NCBI RefSeq assembly: GCF_964030865.1
Contig: NZ_OZ034984.1
Location: 372,001 to 436,000 of the forward strand
DNA length: 64,000 nucleotides
Reading direction: 5' to 3'
Origin: Spiroplasma endosymbiont of Dioctria linearis
GTDB taxonomy: Bacteria; Bacillota_I; Bacilli_A; Mycoplasmatales; Mycoplasmataceae
How positions within the stretch are numbered: the first letter of the stretch is position 1; the number at the start of each line of letters is the position of its first letter. A model generated the notes under the pieces. It was not told the origin of the DNA, made no database searches, and saw only the letters and a list, made by a program, of their open reading frames with translations. The position numbers and the translations under genes were made by a program. Of this stretch, positions 1-9,997 are shown piece after piece.

Positions 1-345
1 AATTAATTATTATTTTTATTTTATTTAATGATATCTCGTATAAAGCTTTCATTTATTTATTACAAAAAAATTCAAAATTTTTGTTAATTTAGAAGGGTAT
101 AATTGTTTATTATTTATAGTCTAAATTAGATACTTCAAAAAAATAACTATTTTAATTAAAGATTTTGAGTTGTTCTTAAAATATTAATTATTAGTAATTA
201 TTTTAAATATAATATTGTAAATGCATATTTTTATAATATTATATTTTGTTATAAAGTAGAACTGTAAAAAAAAAAAAAAAATAGCAAAAAAATTCAATTT
301 AAGACTTAAAAAAATTGTTTATGTTATTTTTTATAAGGAGGAAAA
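1..345. other. AT-rich intergenic, no gene seen
   Basis: No reading frame with a credible start and ribosome binding site is visible here. The stretch is nearly pure A/T and includes an A run of about 16 near 266-281. The only clear signal is the strong Shine-Dalgarno sequence (ataaggagg) just before the lipoprotein start at 346. Confidence 0.6.
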
Positions 346-2019
346 ATGAAAAAAATTTTAAGTTTATTAGCTACAGTAGGTTTAGTGGCTACGTCAAGTT
401 TAAGCGTTATTTCATGTGGAAAAAAAAGCTTACCTGAATTAGATGTTGAAAACTTGATTAAAGAGTTCAAAGAAGAGGTAAATAAAATCATAAGAGATCA
501 TGCTGCTGAATATAACAAGAACTTTTTTTTGCTAGATTCAGAAAAAAATAGTAACTTACTATTTTTGACAAAAGAGAAAATTTTAAATTTTCTTAATGGT
601 GAAGAAATAAAAAATAGTAATGATTTAATTAGAAAAGATTTGGAAAAAGATTTTAATACACTTTTTAAAACTAATATTATTAAAAGTAAAATTAATAATT
701 TAAAAAATAAGGAGAAGTATCAATTAATTTTAGGAAATGTTGACTCAGTTTTTAAAGGAATTGAATTAAGTTCAAATGATAAAATATTTATATCTTCTAA
801 AAACTCTTCTACAACAGAAGAAAAAATTTGATTTGGAACAACCAAGTTTGATTATTCAATATTAATAAATTTTAGTAATAAAATTGGTCAAATCGAAGAA
901 TATAAAGTTACAAACATGAATACAATTATTTCTATTACTGATAGCGAAGTAGTAGCAGGAGATATTCAAGAAATGTATACAAAGATTGATAATACTTTTT
1001 TAAAAAATGAAATAAGTAAAATATATTCAAATAATTTACTTTTACTTGAGAAAGATTATTTGCATTTAAATTTAAATAGTGAATTTCAATCTTATTTAAA
1101 TGGTCAAAATTATAGAAAGGAATTTACTAACTTTATTTCTAAAGAGTTTAGAATTAATCTAAAATTAGATGGAAATAATTTTAATGATTTTAATCAAACA
1201 ATGGCATATAGAAATGATTATTCAATAAAACAAAATCATATTGAAATGCAGAATTTTCTAAAAAATAAGGATACTCAAATCTCAAACTTAATAAAAGCAA
1301 CAGAAAATGAAGTAGAAAAAATAGCTGATACTGATATAAAAAATAATTTGGATTTAATTTCACCTTCATTATATAATGACGAAGAATTAAAAAGTATAAT
1401 TAAATCTAGTTTAAGAATGTATAAAATGAAATTAGGAAGTATTTTTTATAAAATTGATGAACAAAATTTTGTAGAAATTCCTGATTTATATTTGAATTTT
1501 TGATACACAAAAAATAAAGAAATCACTTCAAGAAATGATTTTGAAAAAGATATAATTAATAATATAATTTTTACAACTGAAAAATATATTGAAGTATTTG
1601 AAGTATCTACTTCTTCAAAAAAAGGATGACTTTTTGATTTTAAGAGTGCTAGAATCATAGATTTATGATTCGAAAATGGACTAGAAGCAAAAACCGAAAA
1701 TATGAGTGAATATTCAAGTTTTTTAAAACCTGAATTATTAGATTTAAGAAATAAATTTCTTAAGGAGTCAAAGCAATCAATATATGAACTAGATATAACT
1801 TCTACTAGTACACCAACTAATGATGTTTTTAGAGCACGTAATTCAAACATCTGAGGAAAAAAAAATACAAGGGTGGAACTTGGAGTATTTGTGCCTATGT
1901 TTACAATTATAAATTGTGATATTACTTTAAAGTTTGATTATTTGCAAATTTTATCTGAAACAATTACTTTCGAATGACTCTCTTCAGCATACTTAGTACT
2001 ATTTGGACAGCAAAATTAA
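346..2019 (+). CDS. surface lipoprotein, unknown function
   Basis: A 557-residue lipoprotein when UGA is read as Trp. The first 24 residues form a typical mollicute lipoprotein signal (MKK, a hydrophobic stretch, then VISC), so Cys24 should be the lipidated residue and the mature protein should be anchored on the outer face of the membrane. The ATG follows a strong AAGGAGG ribosome binding site. The rest is Lys/Asn/Glu-rich, and I recognise no catalytic motif. In-frame TGA codons occur at 829, 1501, 1627, 1666, 1851 and 1975. It lies directly upstream of a block of transposon debris and shows no operon partner. It may belong to a lineage-specific lipoprotein family; the specific function is not visible. 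Confidence 0.85.
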
Positions 2020-2056
2020 CCTAATTTTAATTATATAAATAATACATAACTTTAAC

Positions 2057-2104
2057 GAGACTCGCGGTTGATGGCTAAATCAATTGTAATTGGTCTCTTT
2101 TTTT
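2057..2104 (+). terminator. possible terminator after the lipoprotein
   Basis: GAGAC at 2057 pairs with GTCTC at 2093-2097. A smaller TTGAT/ATCAA hairpin lies inside, and a run of about eight T follows. The arms are short and the loop long, so this is a weak call. Confidence 0.35.
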
Positions 2105-2269
2105 TATTAAAAATATAATTTTCTAAGATTCTTACTTTTTAAAATAAATTTCTTGAATTTAATTATGAATAATGATAGATTATTTCCCTACATATTAGCA
2201 AGTGACTTTGTAATCCTTTATAATCAACAAATGGAGCTTTTATGAAAGGCTACTATTAAATAGCATGAA

Positions 2270-2870
2270 ACAAGAATAACTAAGATTAATTAAGCAATTT
2301 TTTTAGGAAAAGACTCTATCAAAACAAAACCTTTAAGCTATACTATATTATTAGAAATACAAGACGAAAACTTAAAGAATTAAAGAAACAAATGATAGAA
2401 AGAAGTAAATAAGTTAGAGTTAAATACATTTAAATCAAAAGTAGTTTACAACTTTACATTTAAATACCCAAATATTGCAATCAGAAGACTTTGTAGACTA
2501 ATTTTTTTAACAAAAAGTACTTACTATAATTTAATCTCAAAAGGTAAACCAAAAATTAAGGATATTAATTAAAATTTGGTTTTAAAAACCAATGATGTTT
2601 ATAAAATGAAGTTAGAATCTATGGAACTAAAATTTATTGAAGTAATTAGATTTAAATTGTGTTATAAAAAAGTTTTACGAATAATGAAGTTTCTAAAGTT
2701 AAAACCTAACAACTATAAAATATAAAAGAATAAATCAGTTAGTCCAAAAAAAAAAAAAAAAATTGGTAAGTATCCTAGATTATTTAAATATAAAACAGAT
2801 TTAAATAATTTGTTCGAATATAATTCTCTAAGTTACATAATGTTAAAAAAAACCTAAAATGTATACAAGG
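2270..2870 (+). pseudogene. decayed IS3-type transposase remnant
   Basis: No open frame survives, but short translated stretches resemble the orfB product of IS3/IS150-type elements. Around 2440-2570 there is a segment reading roughly RRLCRLIFLTKSTYYN followed by SKGKPKIKD, like the orfB N-terminus. Around 2600-2700 a segment ending VLRIMKFLKLKPNNYKI matches the usual RIMK-LGL block after the YG-RRI motif. Stops and frame changes are frequent, and a long A run lies near 2748-2762. This is an old inactive copy next to younger insertion-sequence material. Its exact ends cannot be set by eye. Confidence 0.6.
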
Positions 2871-2882
2871 AGAATTTTTTAT

Positions 2883-3402
2883 ATGTCAAATGTTACAGGA
2901 AATAAATCAAATATATTAAGTATCAAACAAAAACAAGAGTTAGTAAATAGACACTATAATGAAAATAGAACTTTTAGAGAGCTATCAATTGAATATGGTG
3001 TATAGTATTCAACAGCAAGAAATCTTTAAATAAATTATAAAATATACGGAGCTGAGGCTTTAATTTCAAAAACAGGAAAGCATAACAAGCATTCTAGTGT
3101 TAGGCCAAACTTTTTGGACCCAAAAGATAAGGAACTAGCAATTCTTAAAAAGAAGATTAAATGATTAGAAATGGAAAATGAAGTTATAAAAAAGTTTAAT
3201 GAAATGATGGAAAATCAAAAGAAAAAATAAATTATATTTATAAAATCATAGAAGAATTTAAAAGCAAATATAGTATTTCAGATTTATGTAAGCTTTTAAA
3301 AATTACTAGATCAAGTTAATAAAGGTGAGTTAACAAGGGTAAAAAAGATTATATTATAAAAATAGATATTTATATTGCAAAAAAATAAAGCTTAGAAAAA
3401 GG
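2883..3402 (+). pseudogene. IS3-type orfA plus 5' part of orfB, broken
   Basis: From ATG 2883 (GGAG-type ribosome binding site upstream) a 116-codon frame runs to TAA 3228. It reads as an IS3-family OrfA helix-turn-helix protein: LSIKQKQELVNRHY near the start, a C-terminal coiled coil, and typical spacing to orfB. Two in-frame stops (TAG at about codon 42, TAA at about codon 50) inactivate it. The following orfB begins YKIIEEFKSKYSISDL. It then has two adjacent TAA codons at 3317-3322 where Tyr-Tyr is normal in the family, and a one-base slip in an A7 run at 3379-3385. The frame then reaches the insertion point of the next element at 3402/3403. The remainder of the same orfB resumes at 4837. 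Confidence 0.75.
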
Positions 3403-3420
3403 TAACCTAAGTTTACCAGT
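3403..3420 (+). repeat. left terminal inverted repeat
   Basis: An 18-bp perfect inverted match to 4819-4836. The match could extend outward by two bases with one mismatch (G at 3401 agrees, 3402 does not). It is the expected recognition site for the element's transposase. Confidence 0.8.
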
Positions 3421-3441
3421 AGTTTTACTACTGGTTTTTTT
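3415..3441 (+). terminator. terminator hairpin at the 5' end of the insertion sequence
   Basis: ACCAGTAG (3415-3422) pairs perfectly with CTACTGGT (3428-3435) around a 5-base loop, and a T run follows. Its position between the left inverted repeat and the transposase start fits a barrier against read-through transcription from outside the element, a known feature of insertion sequences. Confidence 0.65.
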
Positions 3442-3455
3442 AATGAAAGGAAAAA

Positions 3456-4826
3456 ATGAAAAAAACAAAATACAGTAAAGAATTAAAAGTAGAGGTTACA
3501 AAAAAGTTTAACCAAGGTCATACACCAAAAAAATTAGTAGAAGAATACAATTTAAATTCTGGAGTACAATTAGTTTATTTATGAAATAGAAAATACTCAA
3601 ATTTAAACTATAATGATACTAACTTTTGTAAGGAGTTTAATATAATGACAAATAAATTGAAAAAGGATTTTAAAGATAAAAGTATAAAAGTTTATGAAAA
3701 AGAAATAGCTAAATTAAAAAAACAATTAAAGGAGTCAAATGAATTAGTACTACTTTCAAATGCAAGATATGAAATTTTGGAAAAGTCCATTCCTTCTTGC
3801 ACAACGGAGATGATCATCAACATGATGAAAATGAGCAAGAAGGACTTAATTCAGATAACAAAGACAAAAATTTATAAGCATTATTCTTTTTGCATAATAT
3901 ACAAATTTGAAGCGTTATATGGAATGGGAACTAATAAATTAATTAATTTCTTTTATGTATCTAAACAAGGTTATTCAAAATTTAAAAGAAGATTTGTTCT
4001 AATGTCACCAATAAAAATTTTCAAAGAGAGATTAGCATTACCTGGTTTTCCAATTTTTCAAAGAAAAGTTTTAAAAAATGCTAATTTTTATATTGAGCAA
4101 TACTTTAAAACCTTTAAAGGCTTTGTCTCAGGGGCTAATATAATTAATAAATGAATTCTTGAAACTTATAATCTAAATATTTCAATTAGAGAAATAAGGA
4201 AAATTCAAAGAGAAAATATATTTAAAATGCCTACTTTTCAAAGAAAAAAGAGAACTAACTTAGGTATCAATAAAAGCAATAATTACATTAGAAAAGATTT
4301 AATTATGAATAATTTTAAAAAAGAGAATGTTATTGGAGTTAATGGAAGCCATATGAAAATAAGAATTAAAGGAGTATTAGAAAATCAAGTTGTCATTTTT
4401 GGATACAATTGATCTAATAATAATATAGTCTCTTATTCCTTCGATAGAACAGAAAATAGTAATAATGCTTTTAAGGTTTTTAATAAAATTAAAAGTTATG
4501 TTAAGAACCTCTCAATATCTAATTTTTTAATACAAACGGATAGAGGCACAGCATTTGCCAATAAAATGATATTTAGTTTCATTAATAGGAACAGTAATTT
4601 TTTAACTCATTCTATGTCTGAAGCGGGTTTTAAGCATAATGCTCCAACCGAATCACTTAATGGATGAGTGAAAAATAAATTTTATAAACAATATAGTAAT
4701 GAATTCACTTCAATGGAGGATTTTCATAATAAGTTTGCAAATTTTGTGGAAATGTGAAATTTAAATCATGATTTTAAATATAATATAAATAGAAAAAAAC
4801 AGTTTGCAAATATTGCAAACTGGTAA
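3456..4826 (+). CDS. DDE transposase of the 1.4-kb insertion sequence, possible catalytic substitution
   Basis: A 456-residue single-frame transposase with code 4, started at ATG 3456 behind GAAAGGA. The N-terminal 70 residues look like a helix-turn-helix (YSKELKVEVTKKF). A Lys/Glu-rich coiled coil follows, then a second DNA-binding region, and a C-terminal retroviral-integrase-like (DDE) domain from about residue 285. The second Asp is D362 in IQTDRG and the Glu is E399 in APTESLNGW. The expected first Asp, just after the beta-strand VIGV, appears as Asn296 in VNGSHMK (AAT instead of GAT). If that alignment is right, the enzyme should be inactive although the frame is intact. Stop codon and right terminal repeat overlap. 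The overall plan is related to the IS3/IS481 type, but the exact family is not certain. Confidence 0.75.
4800..4822 (+). repeat. perfect hairpin at the transposase 3' end
   Basis: CAGTTTGCAA (4800-4809) is followed by ATA and then TTGCAAACTG (4813-4822), a perfect 10-bp stem. It overlaps the last codons of the transposase and part of the right terminal repeat. It could end the transposase message, but no T run follows at this insertion site. Confidence 0.6.
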
Positions 4827-4836
4827 ACTTAGGTTA
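4819..4836 (-). repeat. right terminal inverted repeat
   Basis: Exact reverse complement of 3403-3420. It contains the transposase stop codon (TAA 4824-4826). Confidence 0.8.
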
Positions 4837-5586
4837 TCGCATTCTCTTCTATTTTTTAAATATAAATGTATTTATGGTAGTCCTAGAATAACAATATGTT
4901 TAAAAAGTAAGGGAATAAACATAAGCCAAAATAATGTAGCAAGAATAATGAGAATATATAAGATGTATTCAGTAATTAGAGTTAAAAAGATGATTAGAAA
5001 ACCTAAGGAAAAGAAAAGTATTACTCATGGATCCAATATTGTTAATAGAAAATGAGAAATTTATAAAAAGAATGAATGCTGAGTGACTGACATTACTTAT
5101 TTACCATTAAATAATAAATTTGCTTATCTTAGCATTTTAAAAGATGTTAAGACAGGATTTATAGTTGGTTATAAATTGTATAAAATAAATGATATAAAAA
5201 TTTATAGAGATACTCTTATTAATCACACAAAATATAGAATTGACATAAGTAAATCGCTTATAATTCACTCTGATAATGGTTTTCAATATACATCATTTTT
5301 TGCCAAAAACTATTCAAAAAAGAATAATATAATTATTTCTTTATCAAGACCTGAAAATTCAATAGATAATGCAATGTGTGAAACATTCTTTTATTCATTA
5401 AAAGAGGAATGAAAAAAAGAGTTAAAAGTAAACTCTTTTGAAAAATTGGAAAGCTCTATTAGTAAATATATTCACTTCTTTAATTATGAAAGAATACGAG
5501 GTAAAACTTCTAATCCTCCATCTTATGAATACTTTAATAATTGAAACAAAATAAAAGTAATTGCATTTAATGCAATTACTTTATAA
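4837..5586 (+). pseudogene. IS3-type orfB, 3' part split off by the inserted element
   Basis: The frame entering at 4837 (SHSLLFFKYKCIYGSPRIT) continues open with code 4 to TAA 5584 and carries a complete IS3-type integrase core. It has the CIYGSPRI motif, D in VTDITYL, D in HSDNGFQY, E in CETFFYSLKEE, and the terminal NYERIRGKTSNPP block. It lacks its own N-terminus, which lies before the inserted element at 3231-3402. Joining 3402 to 4837 gives IKLRKRSHSLLFFKY, as expected for the family. The catalytic part looks well preserved, but the split, the upstream stops and the A-run slip make the gene non-functional. Confidence 0.8.
5554..5582 (+). repeat. 13-bp perfect hairpin at the orfB end
   Basis: AAAGTAATTGCAT (5554-5566) pairs with ATGCAATTACTTT (5570-5582), covering the last orfB codons. 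It is probably the terminator or end structure of the IS3-type element, although no T run follows. The element's right end probably lies shortly after, near the TATACTTGACAAAGTATA palindrome at about 5600-5620. Confidence 0.5.
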
Positions 5587-5652
5587 AAAAAACATTTTGT
5601 ATACTTGACAAAGTATATTCAGAAAAAAACAGTACACAATTACTTTTTGTAG

Positions 5653-5690
5653 TAATTATTCCAAAATAACTATTAATTTTGGAATAATTA
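5653..5690 (+). promoter_or_regulatory. 15-bp perfect inverted repeat upstream of the sulfatase operon
   Basis: TAATTATTCCAAAAT (5653-5667) and ATTTTGGAATAATTA (5676-5690) are perfect inverted copies separated by 8 bases. No T run follows, so a protein-binding site or an RNA hairpin in the leader is as likely as a terminator. Confidence 0.45.
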
Positions 5691-5700
5691 TTATATGATA

Positions 5701-5726
5701 TTTGTAGACTACTATTAGTCTACAAA
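5701..5726 (+). promoter_or_regulatory. operator-like palindrome overlapping the sulfatase ribosome binding site
   Basis: TTTGTAGACT (5701-5710) and AGTCTACAAA (5717-5726) form a perfect 10-bp inverted repeat with a 6-base spacer. The right arm runs into the AAAGGAG ribosome binding site of the sulfatase gene. It could be an operator for a sugar-responsive repressor such as a GntR- or RpiR-type protein, or a translational hairpin. Confidence 0.55.
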
Positions 5727-5736
5727 GGAGATAAAA

Positions 5737-7275
5737 ATGAGAGCAGTTATATTAATGTTTGATACTTTAACAAGAAAGTACTTACCTAATTATGGCAATG
5801 ATTGAGTACATGCACCAAACTTTAAAAGATTAGGTGAAAGAACAATGACATTTGATAATTTCTATGCAGGAAGCATGCCATGTATGCCTGCAAGAAGAGA
5901 AATACATACGGGACGATATAATTTTTTGCATAGAGATTGAGGTCAATTAGAACCTTTTGATAACTCAGTATTTGAGCACTTAAAAAATAGTAATATTTAT
6001 ACGCATTTAACAACAGATCATTGACATTACTGAGAAGATGGTGGGGGTACTTATCATACAAGATATAATACTTGGGAAGGATTTAGAGGTCAAGAATATG
6101 ATCAATGAATTCCTGCAGCTTATGGTAAAAATCACGACCAACCTCATAAAAATGATATAAATACTTTTTTTGACTTAAAAACCAGACCAGAAAAATATAA
6201 TTTTTTGAAATATGGAAAAGCTAATTTAGCACATTTAACACAAGATGATACAAGTTATCCTAGTGTACAAACAATGCTATCAGGAATTGAGTTTTTAAAA
6301 GGTCATAAGGATTTAGATAATTGGTTACTACAAATTGAGTGTTTTGACCCTCATGAACCGTTTGTAACTCCTCAAAAATATCGAGATATTTATGATGCGA
6401 AATATACAGACAATATTCCTAATTGACCTAAATATAGCCACTATGATGAAGAAAAAGATGCAGAAACAGTTAAGAAACTTCAAATAGAATATGCTGCATT
6501 AATTTCAATGATAGATGTTTATTTAGGAAAAATTTTAGATTACTTTGATGAAAATGATTTATGAAAAGACACAATGTTAATTGTAAATACAGATCATGGG
6601 TTCTTAACTGGTGAACATAACTTTGTTGGTAAAACAGCAGCACCTTGATATGATGAATTAATTCATACACCATTCTTTTTACATATTCCAGAATTTTCAA
6701 ATATGGATGGAAAAAGATTTGATAAGTTATGTCAAACAATTGATATAGCTCCAACTCTTTTAGACTATTTCAATTTAAAAGATGATTTTGATCGAGATGG
6801 AAATTCAATTTATGAAGCTCTAAGAAAAGATCAAAATAATCACAAGGAGATCTTATTTGGTAATAATGGTGGTCATGTAAATATATATGATGGAAAATAT
6901 GTTTTTATGAAAGCATCTAAAAGTGAAGCCAATTTCCCAAATACTCAATATACACTTAACTTTAATTTTATGAAGGGATTCTTACCAAATTTCTTTTTAA
7001 ATAATATGGAATATGTAAAGGGAACACGATATTCAAATGGAATGCCCATGATGAAATATAATTTACAAGAATTTCCTATGACACCAAATTCATTTAAATA
7101 TGGAGATTTATTGTTTGATTTAGAAGAAGATCCAAAACAATTAAGTCCTTTAAAAGATAAAAAAATTGAATCAATGATGATTAAAAAACTAATTAAAAAA
7201 ATGAAATCTGTTGATACACCTCCAGAAGTTTATGAAAGAATTGGTTTAACAGAAGAGGCATCAACAATAGTTTAA
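5737..7275 (+). CDS. sulfatase, alkaline-phosphatase superfamily, Cys-type
   Basis: A 512-residue cytoplasmic protein with no signal peptide, started at ATG 5737 behind AAAGGAG. The N-terminus has the metal-binding Asp9 (ILMFDTLTRKY). Residues 49-53 are C-M-P-A-R, the C-x-P-x-R sulfatase signature whose Cys must be converted to formylglycine. A second metal site is visible in VNTDHGFLTGEH, and the C-terminal region has the usual DLEEDPKQLSPL block. It should hydrolyse sulfate esters, or in some relatives phosphonate or phosphate esters. It is the first gene of an operon with a PTS permease (38 bp downstream) and a ROK kinase, so the substrate is probably an imported, modified sugar. No formylglycine-generating enzyme or anaerobic maturase is in the window. 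In-frame TGA codons encode Trp at several sites. Confidence 0.85.
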
Positions 7276-7313
7276 TATTCCTATAATAAATAGAACTTTG
7301 AAAGGAATTATTT

Positions 7314-9965
7314 ATGCACAAAAAAGTTTTAAATGTATATGCTATTTGCGATGGTGTTATAGACATAATAGAGAATATTGATGATAGGGTTTTTAAAAAT
7401 AATTTATTAGGGACAGGTTATTTCATATCTGCTACATCTAATAAAATTCATAATCCAATTGAAAATGCTAATATAGATTTGGTTTTTGAAACAAAACATG
7501 GTTTATTTTTAAAGCAAGAAAATTTGGATTCTTCTATTATGATAAATATGTGTCTTGACTTTAGAAAAGAAGATGGTCAATATTTTAATATTGCAAAAGA
7601 GCAAAATGAAAAAATAAAAAACTTTGAGAAAATAGCAGAAGTAAATTTAGATTATTTAAAAGTAGTCCATAAAAATACTAATATTGCTGTTTTAATTAAT
7701 GATGAATCTAATAAAATGAATTGAATTTTTCAACCTTATTTTGCAGGAGCAACAAAGGTTAAAAAAAATGACTTAATAGGTACTTTTGAATCAATTTTAG
7801 AAAGTGAAAAAGATATTAAAGTTGATGAATACTTTAAAACTAGTTCAAATTGAGAACTAATTGCACGAAAAATAATTGAGCTTGTTGGAAGAAAAGGTAA
7901 TTATAGTAATTCTTACAATTGTTCAACTCGTCTTCGATTTAAAATAAAAGATAAAAGTCTTGTAGATATTGAGTCACTTCAAAAAATTAAACAAGTAAAG
8001 GGAGTTGTTTGAAAAAATGATGAACTGCAATTAATTTTAGGAAAAACTGTTTATAAATTATATGCAGGTTTAAAAAAATTTGAGGATTCTGGGGAATTTG
8101 ATTTACTGGCAAATAGAAAAATGTCTCTTGGAAAAAGAATGTTAGTTGCTCTTTCTTCAATCATGATTCCATTAATTCCAATATTAATTGGAGCTGGTAT
8201 TATAATGGCATTTGTTGGTATGTTGCAAATAACAAAGTTAATGCCAGATGTTGTTTTAAAAATACCAGAATCAGGATTAAAACCAGGTCAAGAATATATT
8301 AGAGATACAAATGTATTGTGAGCAATGTTATATGTAATAGCTAATACGCCTTTGAGATTTATAGGTATATTAGCAGGAATAAGTGCTGCAAAGTATTTTA
8401 GACTAAATATATTTTTAGGATTGTCGATTGGTTTAATTTTAGGTAGTCCTTTAATATTTGGAGATGGGGGACCAATAGGATTTGGTTATAGTTGAGATTT
8501 ATTTAAAACTGGAATAAGTCCTGATGATCCTATTTGATATGGTCTTTCATCAATAAAAGTAATGCCTCAAGGGGCAAGAGTAATTGTTGTAATACTGGCA
8601 GTTTTAACTACAAAAAAAATTGAAAACTGAGTTATAACTTGAGTGCCAAAATCCTTAGAATTAATTCTAAAGTCTGCTTTAACATTATTAATTGCAGCTC
8701 TAATAACATTCTTTATTATTGGGCCAATTTGATATGTTTTTGAACAATTAATTGGTGTTGGTTTAAGATTTGTTACCAAAACTCCACTTGGAATTGGTAC
8801 TGGTATTTATGCCTTAATTTGACAACCCTTAGTTATAGTAGGTATGCACTCAGCTGTTGGTCAAATTTCACAAATGCAGGTATTAACAGATGGGGTTAGT
8901 TATTTGACACCTGGTGGAGAGTTTTCTGTATGAGGACAAGTAGGTGCTGTTATTGCAGTTATACTTATTTCTAAAAATAGTGCAACTAAAAGAGAAGCAC
9001 GATCAACTGTAATTACTGGTTTCTTTGGTGTGCCTGCTCCAATTGTTTATGGAATTAACTTACCTAAAGTAAGACCTTTTATTGCAGGAACTCTGGGTGC
9101 TTTCTTTGCTGGATGCTTTAGTAATATGTTAAGTGTTTCGCAAAGAGTTAATACAGGTTTAGGAGTATTTTCATTCTTTGGATTTTTCTCAAACCCAATA
9201 AATCCAGAAATTGTAACTGTTGAGTTAATACCCAATACTTTGAATGGTCTATACAATATATTATGTTGTGTGATGGCAACTGGATTAGCATTAATGTTTA
9301 CAATATTTATGTATAAAGAAAGAATTCTTGAAAATAATATTATTAAAAAAAATAATGCAAAAGTTATTAAAATAATTAACTTATCAAATTTTAATTTGAC
9401 TTCTGAAGATAAAATAAAAGTAACAAATATTTTAAGCGCGGAAGAAAACTTTTTTGCAAAAGAGGAAGTTATTAAAATTAAAAAACTTGAGAAATTATTA
9501 ATTGAAAGTCTAAAATATAAAATTGAATTAGAGATTATATTTTATAAAGAAAATAAAATTAAAGATAGATTATTTGAGCATGGATGTAATTTGATTAATA
9601 AAAATAAACCTTTAAAAGCCAAATCAATTATGGAAAAACATAAAGATATTTACTTTTTAAAGAAAAAAGAAACATTACAAAATAAAATTCAGCAGTTAGA
9701 TATAAAAATGGCTGATAAATTAAAATGATTAGATGAACTTATTAAAACTAAAGAAAATGCAGTACTAAGTAATTTTAAATTATTAGAAGATTATTTATCA
9801 GAAGAGAATCTTTATTCAATAAAGTTACTATACAAAAATACTTTAAATGATTTAAAAATAACTTATAAATTACAAAAACCAGTTGATGCTAAAATTACTT
9901 TAAATAGTATTATAAAAAAAATTTCACAGGAAAATAATTTAAATAAAAGTTTGCAAAATAATTAA
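7314..9965 (+). CDS. PTS sugar permease, EIIA(degenerate)-EIIB-EIIC plus C-terminal domain
   Basis: An 883-residue protein. Residues 1 to about 165 are a glucose-type EIIA domain, but the phosphorylated His is replaced: His62 (in ETKHGLF) corresponds to the helper His, while Asn78 (in IMINMCLD) stands where the intact paralogues in this window have LIHCGID. An EIIB domain follows with its active Cys (YNCSTRLRF), then EIIC with about ten membrane segments, including a FGDGGPIG loop and the VYGINLPK motif. From about residue 671 a soluble Lys/Glu-rich C-terminal domain follows. It should import and phosphorylate a sugar, but phosphate would have to come from another EIIA. It lies between the sulfatase and the ROK kinase in one operon. 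Confidence 0.85.
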
Positions 9966-9997
9966 ATAGTATTTGAGAAAGATAGGACAATTAGTTT

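Larger units (their letters stand above)
3403..4836 (+). mobile_element. 1,434-bp insertion sequence with 18-bp terminal inverted repeats
   Basis: The left end TAACCTAAGTTTACCAGT (3403-3420) is the exact reverse complement of 4819-4836. Between the ends lie a hairpin terminator, one 456-codon transposase gene and a second hairpin overlapping the transposase stop. The element lies inside a decayed IS3-type orfB, whose two halves are 2883-3402 and 4837-5586. No target duplication is evident: the left flank ends AAAAAGG and the right flank begins TCGCATT. The boundaries rest on the repeat itself and on the fact that removing the element rejoins the interrupted frame. Confidence 0.8.

Noticed and set aside
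1446-1850. Open frame on the minus strand inside the lipoprotein gene
   Set aside because: It is fully contained in a clear plus-strand gene and has no start signals; it is a shadow.
346-2019. Apparent stop codons splitting the lipoprotein and many other genes
   Set aside because: All of these are TGA and fall where Trp fits; in homologous families (GH1, ValRS, DinB) they match conserved Trp. UGA is a sense codon here.
5588-5730. A tRNA gene among the hairpins
   Set aside because: No cloverleaf, T-arm sequence or CCA-adjacent structure is present; the repeats are simple palindromes.
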